From the NCBI RefSeq assembly GCF_000426185.1, contig NZ_KE384505.1:63741-127740 (forward strand): a stretch of DNA of 64,000 bases, read 5' to 3'. The notes beneath the pieces are model-generated. The model made no database searches. It worked only from the letters and a program-made list of their open reading frames with translations, and had not been told where the DNA came from. The stretch's first letter is position 1. Each line of letters starts with the position of its first letter. Both the position numbers and the translations under genes were made by a program. The stretch is from Cellulomonas sp. URHD0024 (GTDB taxonomy: Bacteria; Actinomycetota; Actinomycetes; Actinomycetales; Cellulomonadaceae). Below, piece after piece: positions 48,360 through 57,077 of this stretch.

Positions 48360-48875
48360 TCAGCTCCTGACGAAGACGTTCGCCGCCGCCTCGTGCCACC
48401 CGGCCGGGGCGGTGGCGCCCGCCGGGACGAGCATCACGTTCTCGAGCCGCAGGACGTGCGGCGTGCCGGCGGTGGAGGCGCAGGACGTCTGGGCGAGGTC
48501 GCCGACAGGCATGGCCAGCAGGCAGAGCTTGTCGTCCGGCGCGGTCGCGACGAAGTAGGTGGTGGTGTCGTCGGACGTCAGGTAGCGCGTGGACTCCGGG
48601 TAGATGAGCAGGTCGGCGAGGTCGCTCGACGCGATGACGTCCCCGGCCCGCTGGCTCTCGGCCAGCACGGGCACCAGGTCGGCAGGATCGATCGCGTCGA
48701 CCGCGGGAGTCTGCCGGGCCAGGCTGGACCAGACCAGCCCACCGACCACGAGCAGGAGGGCAGCGACCAGCGTGAGGGCGGTCAGCAGGCGCGAGTGCCG
48801 TGTCGACGCCCCCACCCCGCGGAAGCCCGTGAAAACGTCGCTGAAAAGATCTGCGTCGTCGAACGTCGTCGTCAT
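48360..48875 (-). CDS. single-pass membrane protein, function unknown
   Basis: A 171-residue protein starting MTTTFDDADLFSDVF. One membrane helix lies at about residues 30-52 (LLTALTLVAALLLVVGGLVW). The external domain contains YLTSDDTTTYFVATAPDDKLCLLAMPVGDLAQTSCAS, with two cysteines likely to be bridged, and ends in VMLVPAGATAPAGWHEAAANVFVR. No family name comes to mind. It is divergent from rnhA. Confidence 0.7.
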   Translation of the reverse strand: MTTTFDDADLFSDVFTGFRGVGASTRHSRLLTALTLVAALLLVVGGLVWSSLARQTPAVDAIDPADLVPVLAESQRAGDVIASSDLADLLIYPESTRYLTSDDTTTYFVATAPDDKLCLLAMPVGDLAQTSCASTAGTPHVLRLENVMLVPAGATAPAGWHEAAANVFVRS

Positions 48876-48990
48876 ACCGAGGATCATCGGCCTGTCGGGA
48901 CCCCGACCTGAGGACCACACGCACGATGTACCCGATTCGTCGCTCGATCGGGCGATGCGCTCGCCGTGGCAAGCCCCACGGGGCGGCAGA

Positions 48991-49545
48991 ATGCTCGGTG
49001 TGATCACGGTCAGCACGGACGGTTCCTGCCTGCGCAACCCCGGCGGAGCCATCGGCTGGGCCTGGGCCAACCACGACGGCTCGTACGACAGCGGCGGCCA
49101 CGCCTCGGGGACCAACCAGATCGCCGAGCTCATGGCCGTCCTCGAGGCCGTCCGCGCGCACCCCGGCGACGAGCCGCTGACCATCCAGGCCGACTCGCAG
49201 TACGCGATCAAGTGCTCGTCGGAGTGGATCCACGGGTGGCGGCGCAAGGGATGGCGGACGGCGTCCGGCGGTCCCGTGCAGAACCTCGAGCTCATCAAGT
49301 CGATCGACGCCGCGATCGCGTCGCGGCCGGGCGGCGTCGTGTTCGAGTGGGTGCGGGGGCATCGCGGCGACCAGTTCAACGAGCGGGCCGACGAGCTCGC
49401 CGGCATCGCCGCCCGGGCGGTGCGGGACGGCGTCGACCCGGCGCCGCCGTCGTTCCACGCAGGCGCGACGCCGGTTCCTGCCGTCACGCTCGCGCCGGTC
49501 GCGGCCCTCGCCGGACTCTACGAGGACCCCGACGTCCTGTTCTGA
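48991..49545 (+). CDS. rnhA: ribonuclease HI
   Basis: Degrades RNA in RNA-DNA hybrids. The 184-residue protein has the four catalytic acidic residues of type 1 RNase H: D10 (STDGSCLRNPGG), E46 (NQIAELMA), D68 (ADSQYAIK) and the aspartate in NERADELA. WIHGWRRKGWRTASG is the basic handle. About 40 extra residues after the core, rich in Pro and Ala, are typical of actinobacterial versions. The ATG at 48991 is favoured over upstream in-frame starts, which add non-homologous residues. Confidence 0.93.
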   Translation: MLGVITVSTDGSCLRNPGGAIGWAWANHDGSYDSGGHASGTNQIAELMAVLEAVRAHPGDEPLTIQADSQYAIKCSSEWIHGWRRKGWRTASGGPVQNLELIKSIDAAIASRPGGVVFEWVRGHRGDQFNERADELAGIAARAVRDGVDPAPPSFHAGATPVPAVTLAPVAALAGLYEDPDVLF

Positions 49546-49547
49546 CC

Positions 49548-50054
49548 TCAGTGGGTCGAGCGGTGCCCCGCCAGGATGGCCAGCGCACCGCCGACGGCCT
49601 CGTGCACGTGCCCGGCGAGCCAGCCCACGGGGGCGTGACCCCAGTGCTCACCGACGGACCCGATCGGGAAGATCACCAGGTCGTGCGTGGGGTGGCTGAG
49701 CACGAGCTCGGGCTCCCCGTGACCGTGTGCCGTGGCCCAGGACAGCCCGGGGACGCGTTCGGCCACCAGGTCGCCGAGCGCCACACCGAACGCGTGGACC
49801 AGGGGAGCGGAGTCGGCGCGGTCGTCGCTCTGCAGCCAGATCGCCTGGACCCGGTCGAACAGGTCGCTGACCGTCTGGGCGTCGGCGGAACCCCGGCACA
49901 GGTCCGCGACGATCTCCCGGTGCTGAGCGGCCCAGACCACCTCGGCGGCATTGAGCGGCACGACGCGGACGTCACGGCTGTCGTCGGCCGGAGCGTGCGG
50001 GTGCGGCACCTCCAGGCCGTCTTCCGGCCTCGCCGTACGTCGGAACAGTCCCAT
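49548..50054 (-). CDS. DUF3806 family protein
   Basis: A 168-residue soluble protein. Residues 60-165 show the DUF3806 layout: SDLFDRVQAIW, a VALGDLVAERVPGLSWATAHGHGEPELVLSHPTHDLVIFPIGSVGEHW stretch and GWLAGHVHEAVGGALAIL at the C-terminus. The function of the family is unknown. It converges on rnhA with a 2-nt gap. A larger related protein is encoded at 32220-33305. Confidence 0.78.
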   Translation of the reverse strand: MGLFRRTARPEDGLEVPHPHAPADDSRDVRVVPLNAAEVVWAAQHREIVADLCRGSADAQTVSDLFDRVQAIWLQSDDRADSAPLVHAFGVALGDLVAERVPGLSWATAHGHGEPELVLSHPTHDLVIFPIGSVGEHWGHAPVGWLAGHVHEAVGGALAILAGHRSTH

Positions 50055-50115
50055 GCCGCCCTATCGGCGTCGCGGGCGGCCCGATTGAGCGCGCGCAGCG
50101 TGCGTCACCCGAGCG

Positions 50116-50149
50116 GAGGGCCGCGCGTCGTGGTGACCGCGCGGCCCTC
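50116..50149 (-). terminator. hairpin downstream of the subtilase gene
   Basis: GAGGGCCGCGCG (50116-50127) pairs perfectly with CGCGCGGCCCTC (50138-50149) around a 10-nt loop, 11 nt past the stop codon of the minus-strand gene. Confidence 0.75.
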
Positions 50150-50160
50150 GTCGCGACACC

Positions 50161-53100
50161 TCAGCCCTGGCGCATCACCGTCAGGGTGTGGCTGGCGGAG
50201 GACCCCCTGTAGCCGCGGTCGCCGCCGTAGGTCGCGACGACCACGCCCGACCTCTGGACCGCCGGCAGGGTGATCGTGCCGACGCCGCCCGACAGGTGGA
50301 CGGTGCCGATCCGCGTGTTGTTCAGCGTGACGACCGCGGTGCCGGTCGGGGTCGGTGCGCCGGCCGGACTGCGGACCGTGACGGTGACGGTCGGGGTGCT
50401 GCCCCTGGGGACCGACCACGACACCGCCGAGACCCTCGTCGTGGACTGCGCCTTGGTCACGACGTAGTACGCACCCCCCTGCGACCCGGACACGTCCGCG
50501 CTGCCCCCGAAGACGGCGGTCAGGTGGTGCGTGCCGACGGCGAGGTCCTTCGGCAGGGTGATCGTCGCCCTGCCGACGCGCCCGGTGACCGTGAGCTTGG
50601 CGGTGCCGATCACCAGACCGTGGTCCTTGATCCTCACGGAGCCGCCGGGTGCCGCGCTGGCGCCCGTGACCTTGACGGTCGCGGTCGTCCTGGACCCGAA
50701 GGCGGCAGTCCGGTGGGACAGGGTGAGGGTCGTGGTGGACGCCGACTTCTTGATGGTGACGGACACCGGGGGGGACGTGGACGGGGCGTAGAGGCCGTTG
50801 CCGGGTGTGAAGGCTGCCGTCAGCGTGTGGGTGCCGGCGTGGAGCTTCACGCTGACGCTCGCCTTGCCCTTGTCGACCGGCGCGGACCCGACGGCTTTCG
50901 TGCCGTCCAGGAACGTGACCGTCCCTGCGGCCGCGTACGGCGAGACCGTCGCCGTGAGGGTGAGCGGCTTGCCGGCCGTCTTGTCACCGGAGACGGACAG
51001 CGTGGTGGTGGTCGCGGCCGGCGTCGGGACCGTGACGTCGACCACCTGCCACCGGGACGCGACGTCGGGGTTCTGGTTCTTGAGCACCAGCAGCTTGCTC
51101 GTGGCGGCGCCGGTGCCCTTGTGCACGGGGAGGATCGTGCCGTTCCCGCCGACCGACGTGAACGAGTCGTCGATGTTGTTCTCGAACCAGAACGGCGGGT
51201 CGTACGGGTTCACGGTGAACGCCGGTGCGGTGTCGATCAGGCCGAAGTTGGCGAGGGTCAGCACGCGCACCCGCGGCGTCGAGCCCGCCGGGATACCGGC
51301 GTCGCCGAGGTCGATCGGAGCGACGAACACGTTGGCGTCGAAGATGCCGGTGTCCACCGCCCCGGTGAACCCGTTGACCAGCTCGAGGCCCACCTGGTCG
51401 CCCGTGGCCTCGTCGAACGTGGCCGCGACGGTCAGGTCGGTGGTGCCGTCGTACTTCACGACGTCGGTCTCGAGGTCCCAGGTCCCGTCGCCGTCGATGT
51501 CGGTCTCGATGATCGGGATGACGGCGAGGCCGAGGCTGGCCCACTCGCCGTTCGTCGCGACCCCGATGCCGAGCTGGCCGTCCGTCGGGTCGCCACCGGC
51601 CGCAGCGATCACCGGCGCGGTCGAGGCCCAGCCGACGTACCTGATGTCCCCGGACGCCCGCGCCGACGGTGACACCGCGAGGGCCGGTGCAGGCTCCAGC
51701 TGCGGGCTGGTGGAGCCCAGGATGAGCGGCGTCGTCAGCGAGTACCAGCCACCGGACGCGACCCCGCGACCCGACAGCGCCAGACCGGCGGTCGTCGCGG
51801 TCGGGTCCGCGAACGTGACAGGCGCCGCGGTGAGGTTGGACACGAGCCGCGGTGCCGCCTGCAGCGGCACGCGCAGCTCCTGGCTGCCGGACGTCAGGAC
51901 GAGCCGTCCGCTGACCTCGGCGACGTAGTCGCGGGAGAGGGTCACGGGCGGGTCTCCCGCGATGGTCGTCTTGGGGTCCATCGTCGGGTCGATCTGGCGT
52001 TCGAGCGTGGCGGGGTCGGCCGTGAGCGTGAGCGTCACGATCTGGGTCCGACCGGCGGCGAGCGTGAACGACTCGGGCGACGCCGTGATCGTCGCGCCGC
52101 CCGCCTTCGAGGCGCTGCTCACCGAGGCGGTGAACCGCTGGCTCGTCGTGCCGAAGTTCTTCACCGTGACGGTCTTCTTCTGCACGACCGTGGTCGCCCC
52201 GACGGGGACGATGCCCCAGGTCACCGACGTCTGCGCCGGCGCCTCGGAGTTGTACGCGACGACGTCCGTGCTGACCGCGTTCAGGGCGTCCACGCGACCC
52301 GAGCCGACGCGCTCCGGACCGTAGGTGAGCCCGGTGTGGTTCGGGCCGGCGTACAGGTCGTGCGTCGCGGTGTTGACCACGGCAGCCTTGATGTCCGTGG
52401 ATCCCCAGCTGGGGTGCGCGGCCCGGACCAGTGCAGCGATCCCAGCCACGTGCGGCGATGCCATCGACGTCCCCGACAGCGACTGCGGCTCGTTGCCGGA
52501 CCCGGAAGCGGCCGAGAAGATCAGCGAGCCCGGTGCGGCGACGTCGGGCTTGGACCAGCCGAGCGAGCCGTGGGTGCCGCGCGCGGAGCTCGGGTTCAGC
52601 ACGTCACCGGCAGACTCGTCCTCCACCGAGGCGGCCAGGTCCGGCCCGATCTCGGCCGTGAGCGTCCCGTTCTTGATCTCGGGCAGCAGGAGGTCCGTGG
52701 TCCCGGCGGTCATCTGCAGCCCGGGGATCGCGGCGATCCCGGAGATGCCGGCGGTGAACACGGCCGACTCGGTCGGGAGCAGCACGCCGACCGCGCCGGC
52801 GGCGGCCGCGTAGCCGAACCGGACGACGGACCCGCACCGGCGGGTCGAGTCGTTGTCGTCCCACCACAGGTAGGCGATCTTCCCGGCGACGGCCGCAGCC
52901 TGCTGCGGTGTGAACGCGGTGCAGCCGTCGAAGTCGCCACCCGGGTCGCCGACCGGTGCGGTGACGTCCGGACCGGTGTAGGCGATCGAGTTCTGGCCGG
53001 GGTGGAGCCCGACGAGCGCAGGGTTCGCGGCCGCGGTGACCTTCACGGCGTCGTAGGTCAACGGTGAGCCGACCGACCAGGCCACCGTCAGGGCGCTCGC

Positions 53101-54324
53101 CGAGTTGCCCGGGGAGCCGTCGATGTCGGTCACGTCACCGGAGTTGCCGGCCGAGTTCACGACGACCGTGCCGAGGGCGGTCAGCCGGTCGACGAGCAGG
53201 TTCTCGGGGTCGTCGGCGGGCGCGCCGTCCTCACCGAGGGACATGTTGACGATGTCGAGCCGGTCGCCGAAGTCGCCGTCGCCGTTCGGGTCGGCGGCCC
53301 GGTCCAGCGCCAACGAGACCAGCTCGGTGGAGCCGCCGGAGTCGCCGAACACCTTGAGGGAGTAGAGCCCGGCGCCGGGCGCGGTGCCCGGTCCGACCTG
53401 CCAGTCGGCGACGCTGCCGAGCGCGGAGTAGTCGCCGCGGAAGGTCGTGCCGTCGGGCAGGACGCCGAAGCCCGCGGCGGTGCCCGAGACGTGCGTCCCG
53501 TGCCCGTCGTTCCCCCCGGTGTACGGCGCGTCGATCGGGTTGTTGTCGGGCACCGGCACCGGGCTGGACCCGTCGATCAGGCCCTCCGGGTCGTAGTGCG
53601 GGCCGGCGAAGTCGTACCCGCCGATGAACTTCGTCGGGTCGAACGACCCTGCCGGGATCGGCTGGGAGCCGTCGACCCCGTACGCGGCCTGGTACGCGGC
53701 GACCGTGCCGGCCCCGCCGAAGTCGGCGTGGGTGTAGTCCAGGCCGGTGTCGACGACGCCGATCCGCACCCCCTCCCCGGTCACCCCGGTGTCCTGCCAG
53801 GTGGCCAGTGCGCGCGTGAACTCGACGGAGTGCGCGTTGTCGAGGGACTTCGGGATGACGCGATACACGGCCACGACGTCCGGCGACGACGCGAGGTTGC
53901 GCACCCGGGCGGCGTCGCCGGTGACGAGCGTGCCGGCCACGAGGTTGGTCAGCGTCGCGATCTGCTTGGGCGCGGGCGACGCCATCGTCCGCTTGGTCAG
54001 CTGCTGCGGGACGACCTCGTCGGCCAGCGCCTCGGTGCTGTCGGCCGCGGCCTGGACCTGTGCGGGGGTGCCGCCGTCGGCCGCGACGTCGGCGCCGGCG
54101 GCAGCGTCCAGCTGGACGAACGCGGTGACGGTACCGGTGACTCCGTCGAGGCCCTTCAGCTGGGCGGTGGCCCGCTTCGCGTCGGGCCGCGGGGGGAGCG
54201 ACCCCGCCGCAGTGGGGCCGTCCGACGGTGGGGGCGCCGCCGCAGCCGTCCCTGCTCCGAACATCGCCACGCTGACCGTGAGCGACAGCGCTGCGAGTGT
54301 GGCGACGACCGATCGACGTGACAT
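50161..54324 (-). CDS. secreted subtilisin-like (S8) serine protease with PA and Ig-like domains
   Basis: A 1387-residue exported protease. The signal peptide ends near AAAA (residue ~30) and an I9-type propeptide covers about 50-165. The catalytic triad is D192 (VVDTGLDYTHAD), H275 (GNDGHGTHVSG) and S620 (SLSGTSMASPHVAG). A PA domain is inserted at about 430-570 and includes two cysteines. After the peptidase come Fn3/lactocepin-like domains and, from about residue 1090, three or four ~90-residue Ig-like repeats of the Big_3_5 type (TTTLSVSG...GTVTFLDG, GSVRIKDHG, GTAVVTLNN). The Asp-rich IPIIETDIDGDGTWDLETD run may bind calcium. It starts at the ATG at 54324. Confidence 0.93.
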   Translation of the reverse strand: MSRRSVVATLAALSLTVSVAMFGAGTAAAAPPPSDGPTAAGSLPPRPDAKRATAQLKGLDGVTGTVTAFVQLDAAAGADVAADGGTPAQVQAAADSTEALADEVVPQQLTKRTMASPAPKQIATLTNLVAGTLVTGDAARVRNLASSPDVVAVYRVIPKSLDNAHSVEFTRALATWQDTGVTGEGVRIGVVDTGLDYTHADFGGAGTVAAYQAAYGVDGSQPIPAGSFDPTKFIGGYDFAGPHYDPEGLIDGSSPVPVPDNNPIDAPYTGGNDGHGTHVSGTAAGFGVLPDGTTFRGDYSALGSVADWQVGPGTAPGAGLYSLKVFGDSGGSTELVSLALDRAADPNGDGDFGDRLDIVNMSLGEDGAPADDPENLLVDRLTALGTVVVNSAGNSGDVTDIDGSPGNSASALTVAWSVGSPLTYDAVKVTAAANPALVGLHPGQNSIAYTGPDVTAPVGDPGGDFDGCTAFTPQQAAAVAGKIAYLWWDDNDSTRRCGSVVRFGYAAAAGAVGVLLPTESAVFTAGISGIAAIPGLQMTAGTTDLLLPEIKNGTLTAEIGPDLAASVEDESAGDVLNPSSARGTHGSLGWSKPDVAAPGSLIFSAASGSGNEPQSLSGTSMASPHVAGIAALVRAAHPSWGSTDIKAAVVNTATHDLYAGPNHTGLTYGPERVGSGRVDALNAVSTDVVAYNSEAPAQTSVTWGIVPVGATTVVQKKTVTVKNFGTTSQRFTASVSSASKAGGATITASPESFTLAAGRTQIVTLTLTADPATLERQIDPTMDPKTTIAGDPPVTLSRDYVAEVSGRLVLTSGSQELRVPLQAAPRLVSNLTAAPVTFADPTATTAGLALSGRGVASGGWYSLTTPLILGSTSPQLEPAPALAVSPSARASGDIRYVGWASTAPVIAAAGGDPTDGQLGIGVATNGEWASLGLAVIPIIETDIDGDGTWDLETDVVKYDGTTDLTVAATFDEATGDQVGLELVNGFTGAVDTGIFDANVFVAPIDLGDAGIPAGSTPRVRVLTLANFGLIDTAPAFTVNPYDPPFWFENNIDDSFTSVGGNGTILPVHKGTGAATSKLLVLKNQNPDVASRWQVVDVTVPTPAATTTTLSVSGDKTAGKPLTLTATVSPYAAAGTVTFLDGTKAVGSAPVDKGKASVSVKLHAGTHTLTAAFTPGNGLYAPSTSPPVSVTIKKSASTTTLTLSHRTAAFGSRTTATVKVTGASAAPGGSVRIKDHGLVIGTAKLTVTGRVGRATITLPKDLAVGTHHLTAVFGGSADVSGSQGGAYYVVTKAQSTTRVSAVSWSVPRGSTPTVTVTVRSPAGAPTPTGTAVVTLNNTRIGTVHLSGGVGTITLPAVQRSGVVVATYGGDRGYRGSSASHTLTVMRQG

Positions 54325-54473
54325 GTGTGAATCCCTCGTTTGCTGCGGACCGGCGAGCAAACACCCGGCGTGACCGGAGTCACACCGAGTGCCCGACTCG
54401 TGCACGTTACTGAGGAGTTTCCGTATTCGCCATCGCCGGGGCCACATCATCCCGCCTGGCGGCGGCGAACCGC

Positions 54474-55061
54474 TCAGCGCAAGGGCACGAAGCTGTACGA
54501 GCCGTGCGAGGTCACGGTGGTGCGCCCCTCGGCCCGGAGCACGACCTGCAGGGTGGATCTCACAGGGATCACCATCCGGCCGCCGTCCTCGGCGAGCTGC
54601 GCCACCAGCTCTGCCGGCATCGACCGGGGCGCCGCCGAGACCAGGATCCGCGGCCAGCCGCCCTCGACCGGCCGTCCGAGGACGTCCGGCGCGGCCGGCT
54701 CGAGCGTGGCCCACGGCATCCGCTGCGCGGCGAGGTTGGCCGCGCCCCACCGTGCGAGCTGCGGGTCGAGCTCCAGCCCGAGCACCGACCCGCCGGGGCC
54801 GACGAGCCGGGCGAGCAGCGCCGTCGTCCAGCCGGACCCCGCGCCGACGTCGAGCACGCGACCGCCCACGGGCACCTCCAGCAGCCGCAGCATCGTCGCG
54901 ACCGTGCTCGGCTGGGAGTTCGTCTGTCCGTGCCAGAGCGGCAGCGGGCGATCCTGGGCGGCGTACGCACGCTGCTCGGCAGGCAGGAAACCCGTCCGCG
55001 CGAGCGCGCGCATCGCGTCGGCCACGTCGGCGGCGCGCTGCGGGTCAGCGCCCATGCCCAT
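54474..55061 (-). CDS. protein-L-isoaspartate O-methyltransferase-like methyltransferase
   Basis: A 195-residue SAM-dependent enzyme. The PCMT hallmark GQTNSQPSTVATMLRLL precedes the SAM motif LDVGAGSGWTTALLARL; LGLELDP is the acidic ribose-binding strand, and VSAAPRSMPAELVAQLAEDGGRMVIPV completes the fold. The family repairs isoaspartyl residues by carboxyl methylation. The length is slightly short for the family, with the far C-terminus reduced. TAGGCT (55068-55073, minus strand) lies 6 nt before the ATG at 55061; a second in-frame ATG is two codons downstream. Confidence 0.85.
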   Translation of the reverse strand: MGMGADPQRAADVADAMRALARTGFLPAEQRAYAAQDRPLPLWHGQTNSQPSTVATMLRLLEVPVGGRVLDVGAGSGWTTALLARLVGPGGSVLGLELDPQLARWGAANLAAQRMPWATLEPAAPDVLGRPVEGGWPRILVSAAPRSMPAELVAQLAEDGGRMVIPVRSTLQVVLRAEGRTTVTSHGSYSFVPLR

Positions 55062-55220
55062 CGTCCGAGCCTACGAGCGCGCTCCGCCATCGGGGTGGTC
55101 GCGACCGTGGAGGTTCAGTGCCCGTGCCGTCGTGCCGAGGTCCAGGGCATGGGCGACGTCGACTCCTGGCTGGTGTGCGCCCCGACGCCGCGCGCCGGGG
55201 CCGCTCCGGTGCTGCCCGGG

Positions 55221-55607
55221 TCAGCCGGCGCGCTGCTCGCGCTCGCGGACACCGTGGTCGGCCTCGTCGTCGCCACCGCCGTTCTCGACCGGCGGGACCA
55301 CCGGAAGCATGCCCGTGCGCGGCACCTCGGCCGCCGCGGGTGCCGGGACGAACTTCGGCTTGCGGCCCGGACGGCCACGCTCGCGACGGGTCTCGATGCC
55401 CTCCAGGGCGGTCGCGCGCCAGACCGCTCCGCCGTTGAGCCGGCCGTCGGGCTGGGGCAGCCACGGCACCTTGCGGGACAGCCAGACCCGGATGGTGGCG
55501 TGCTCGACGCCGAGCCGCTCGGCCAACCGGGCGATGTCGTAGAGGTCGTCGAGACCGGTCGGTGTCGGCGGCGCGGTCGAGTCGTCGGAGCGGTCGGCAG
55601 GGAGCAC
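55221..55607 (-). CDS. helix-turn-helix DNA-binding protein with AT-hook-like motif
   Basis: A 128-residue protein starting at GTG. Residues 18-70 form a compact HTH of the MerR/phage-Cox type (LYDIARLAERLGVEHATIRVWLSRKVPWLPQPDGRLNGGAVWRA). An AT-hook-like basic stretch follows (ERGRPGRKPKF), then a Pro- and acid-rich tail. It probably binds DNA as a small regulator or nucleoid protein. TAGGCT on the minus strand (55614-55619) ends 6 nt before the GTG. Confidence 0.75.
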   Translation of the reverse strand: MLPADRSDDSTAPPTPTGLDDLYDIARLAERLGVEHATIRVWLSRKVPWLPQPDGRLNGGAVWRATALEGIETRRERGRPGRKPKFVPAPAAAEVPRTGMLPVVPPVENGGGDDEADHGVREREQRAG

Positions 55608-55613
55608 GGCGGA

Positions 55614-55619
55614 AGCCTA
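55614..55619 (-). promoter_or_regulatory. -10-like hexamer TAGGCT (leaderless)
   Basis: TAGGCT on the minus strand ends 6 nt before the GTG at 55607. The PCMT-like gene has the same hexamer and spacing (55068-55073). Confidence 0.5.
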
Positions 55620-55735
55620 GCGGGCCCTCGCTGTGAATTGTGTGACGACACCGTAACGAGATGCGCACGAGATCTCCCCCGCGTTCGGGCTCAAGTTCAC
55701 CTGGACGACCGTCCGAAACACTTAACGTGTCACGC

Positions 55736-57058
55736 GTGAGTAACAAGTTTCTCCGACGAGGTCGGCCCGAGAGCGGTCGGCACGCCTCAGCGCGCCCTGC
55801 GCCGGTCGTGCCGAAGGTGTCCCTGCCGCGTCCGGCCCGACTGGCCCAGGGAGGTGTGGTCGCCGCCCTCGCGGTGAGCCTCTGCGCCACCATGGCCGCG
55901 GGTGCGAGCGCCGGCAGCGCCGGAGCGCCGCTCGGCGCCTCCCACACCGCCCGCGCCGCCGCTGAGGTGGCCGCCGCCCGTCACGGCGCCGTCGACGTCG
56001 CCACCGACGCCCTCGAGGTCGCCCACGCCGTGCAGGCGGAGGGCAGCGAAGCCGCCGTCGACGCCGCGCAGCTCGCCGCGCTCGAGGCCGCGACCGCCAA
56101 GCTGAACCGGCTCGTCGCGGCGGTCGACCCGGTCGCAGCGGCCGAGGTCGCGGCCGCCACCGTCGCCGTCCCCGCGCCGGCGGCCCCTGCTGCCGCCCCC
56201 GCCCCCGCCCCCGCGGCGCCCGTCGCCCCCGCGACGCCCGCGGTGACCGACCCCGGCCCGGTCCCCGCAGCGGAGCCGGTGCTCGAAAAGTCGGCCGCCG
56301 ACGCCCTCGTCGCGCCGACGGCGAAGGCAGCCACCGAGCAGCCGGCGCCGACGGACTCGCCGACGACCTCGCCCTCGGCGACGACCTCGCCTGTCGCGAC
56401 GATCCCGCCGACCGACGGCATCGAAGACACCGCCACAGCGCAGCTGCGCGAAGCCGTCGCCGCGGTCGCCACCCTCACCGCCGACGTGCGCACCAGCGCC
56501 GAGGCGAACCGCCTCGCGGCCGCCGCTGCAGCCCAGGCCGCTGCGGACGCCGCTGCCCAGGCCGCCGCAGCCGCCGAGGCCCAGGCCGCCGCGGACGCCG
56601 CAGCAGCCGCCCAGGCCGCGGCAGCCGCCGCGCAGCGCGCCGCATGGAAGCAGTCCCTGCGGGGCTACTCGAACGGCCGCATCCCCGAGGCCGCCCTCTG
56701 CGGCGTCACCTTCGACGCCTCCGTGCACCTGCGCTGCGACGCCGCCCAGCAGCTCGACGTCCTCAACACCGCGTACCGCGCACACTTCGGCACCGACCTG
56801 GTGATCTCCGACTCGTACCGCTCGTACGCCGGACAGATCTCCTGCCTGCGCACCAAGGGCTACCTGTGCGCCACTCCCGGAACGTCCAACCACGGCAACG
56901 GCATCGCGGTCGACCTCGGCGGTGGCATCGAGGCCTTCGGCACCAGGCAGCACGCCTGGATGGACGCGAACGCACCCGGTCTCCAGTGGGTCCACCCCGG
57001 CTGGGCCGAGATCCGTGGCACCAAGCCTGAGGCGTGGCACTGGGAGTACTCGGGCTGA
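55736..57058 (+). CDS. VanY-type (M15B) peptidase with alanine-rich coiled-coil spacer
   Basis: A 440-residue exported protein from the GTG at 55736. A basic N-terminus precedes the hydrophobic segment GGVVAALAVSLCATMAAGASAG. A ~200-residue Ala/Pro-rich stretch follows, then a near-pure alanine helix (AAAAAAQAAADAAAQAAAAA). The C-terminal catalytic domain has YSNGRIPEAALCGV, ISDSYRSYAGQ, TSNHGNGIAVD with the metal-binding His and Asp, and WHWEYSG with the final His. It probably trims peptidoglycan peptides. It parallels the protein at 34197. The AAA gene follows after 19 nt. Confidence 0.85.
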   Translation: MSNKFLRRGRPESGRHASARPAPVVPKVSLPRPARLAQGGVVAALAVSLCATMAAGASAGSAGAPLGASHTARAAAEVAAARHGAVDVATDALEVAHAVQAEGSEAAVDAAQLAALEAATAKLNRLVAAVDPVAAAEVAAATVAVPAPAAPAAAPAPAPAAPVAPATPAVTDPGPVPAAEPVLEKSAADALVAPTAKAATEQPAPTDSPTTSPSATTSPVATIPPTDGIEDTATAQLREAVAAVATLTADVRTSAEANRLAAAAAAQAAADAAAQAAAAAEAQAAADAAAAAQAAAAAAQRAAWKQSLRGYSNGRIPEAALCGVTFDASVHLRCDAAQQLDVLNTAYRAHFGTDLVISDSYRSYAGQISCLRTKGYLCATPGTSNHGNGIAVDLGGGIEAFGTRQHAWMDANAPGLQWVHPGWAEIRGTKPEAWHWEYSG

Positions 57059-57077
57059 CCGGTCCTACGATCGGGCC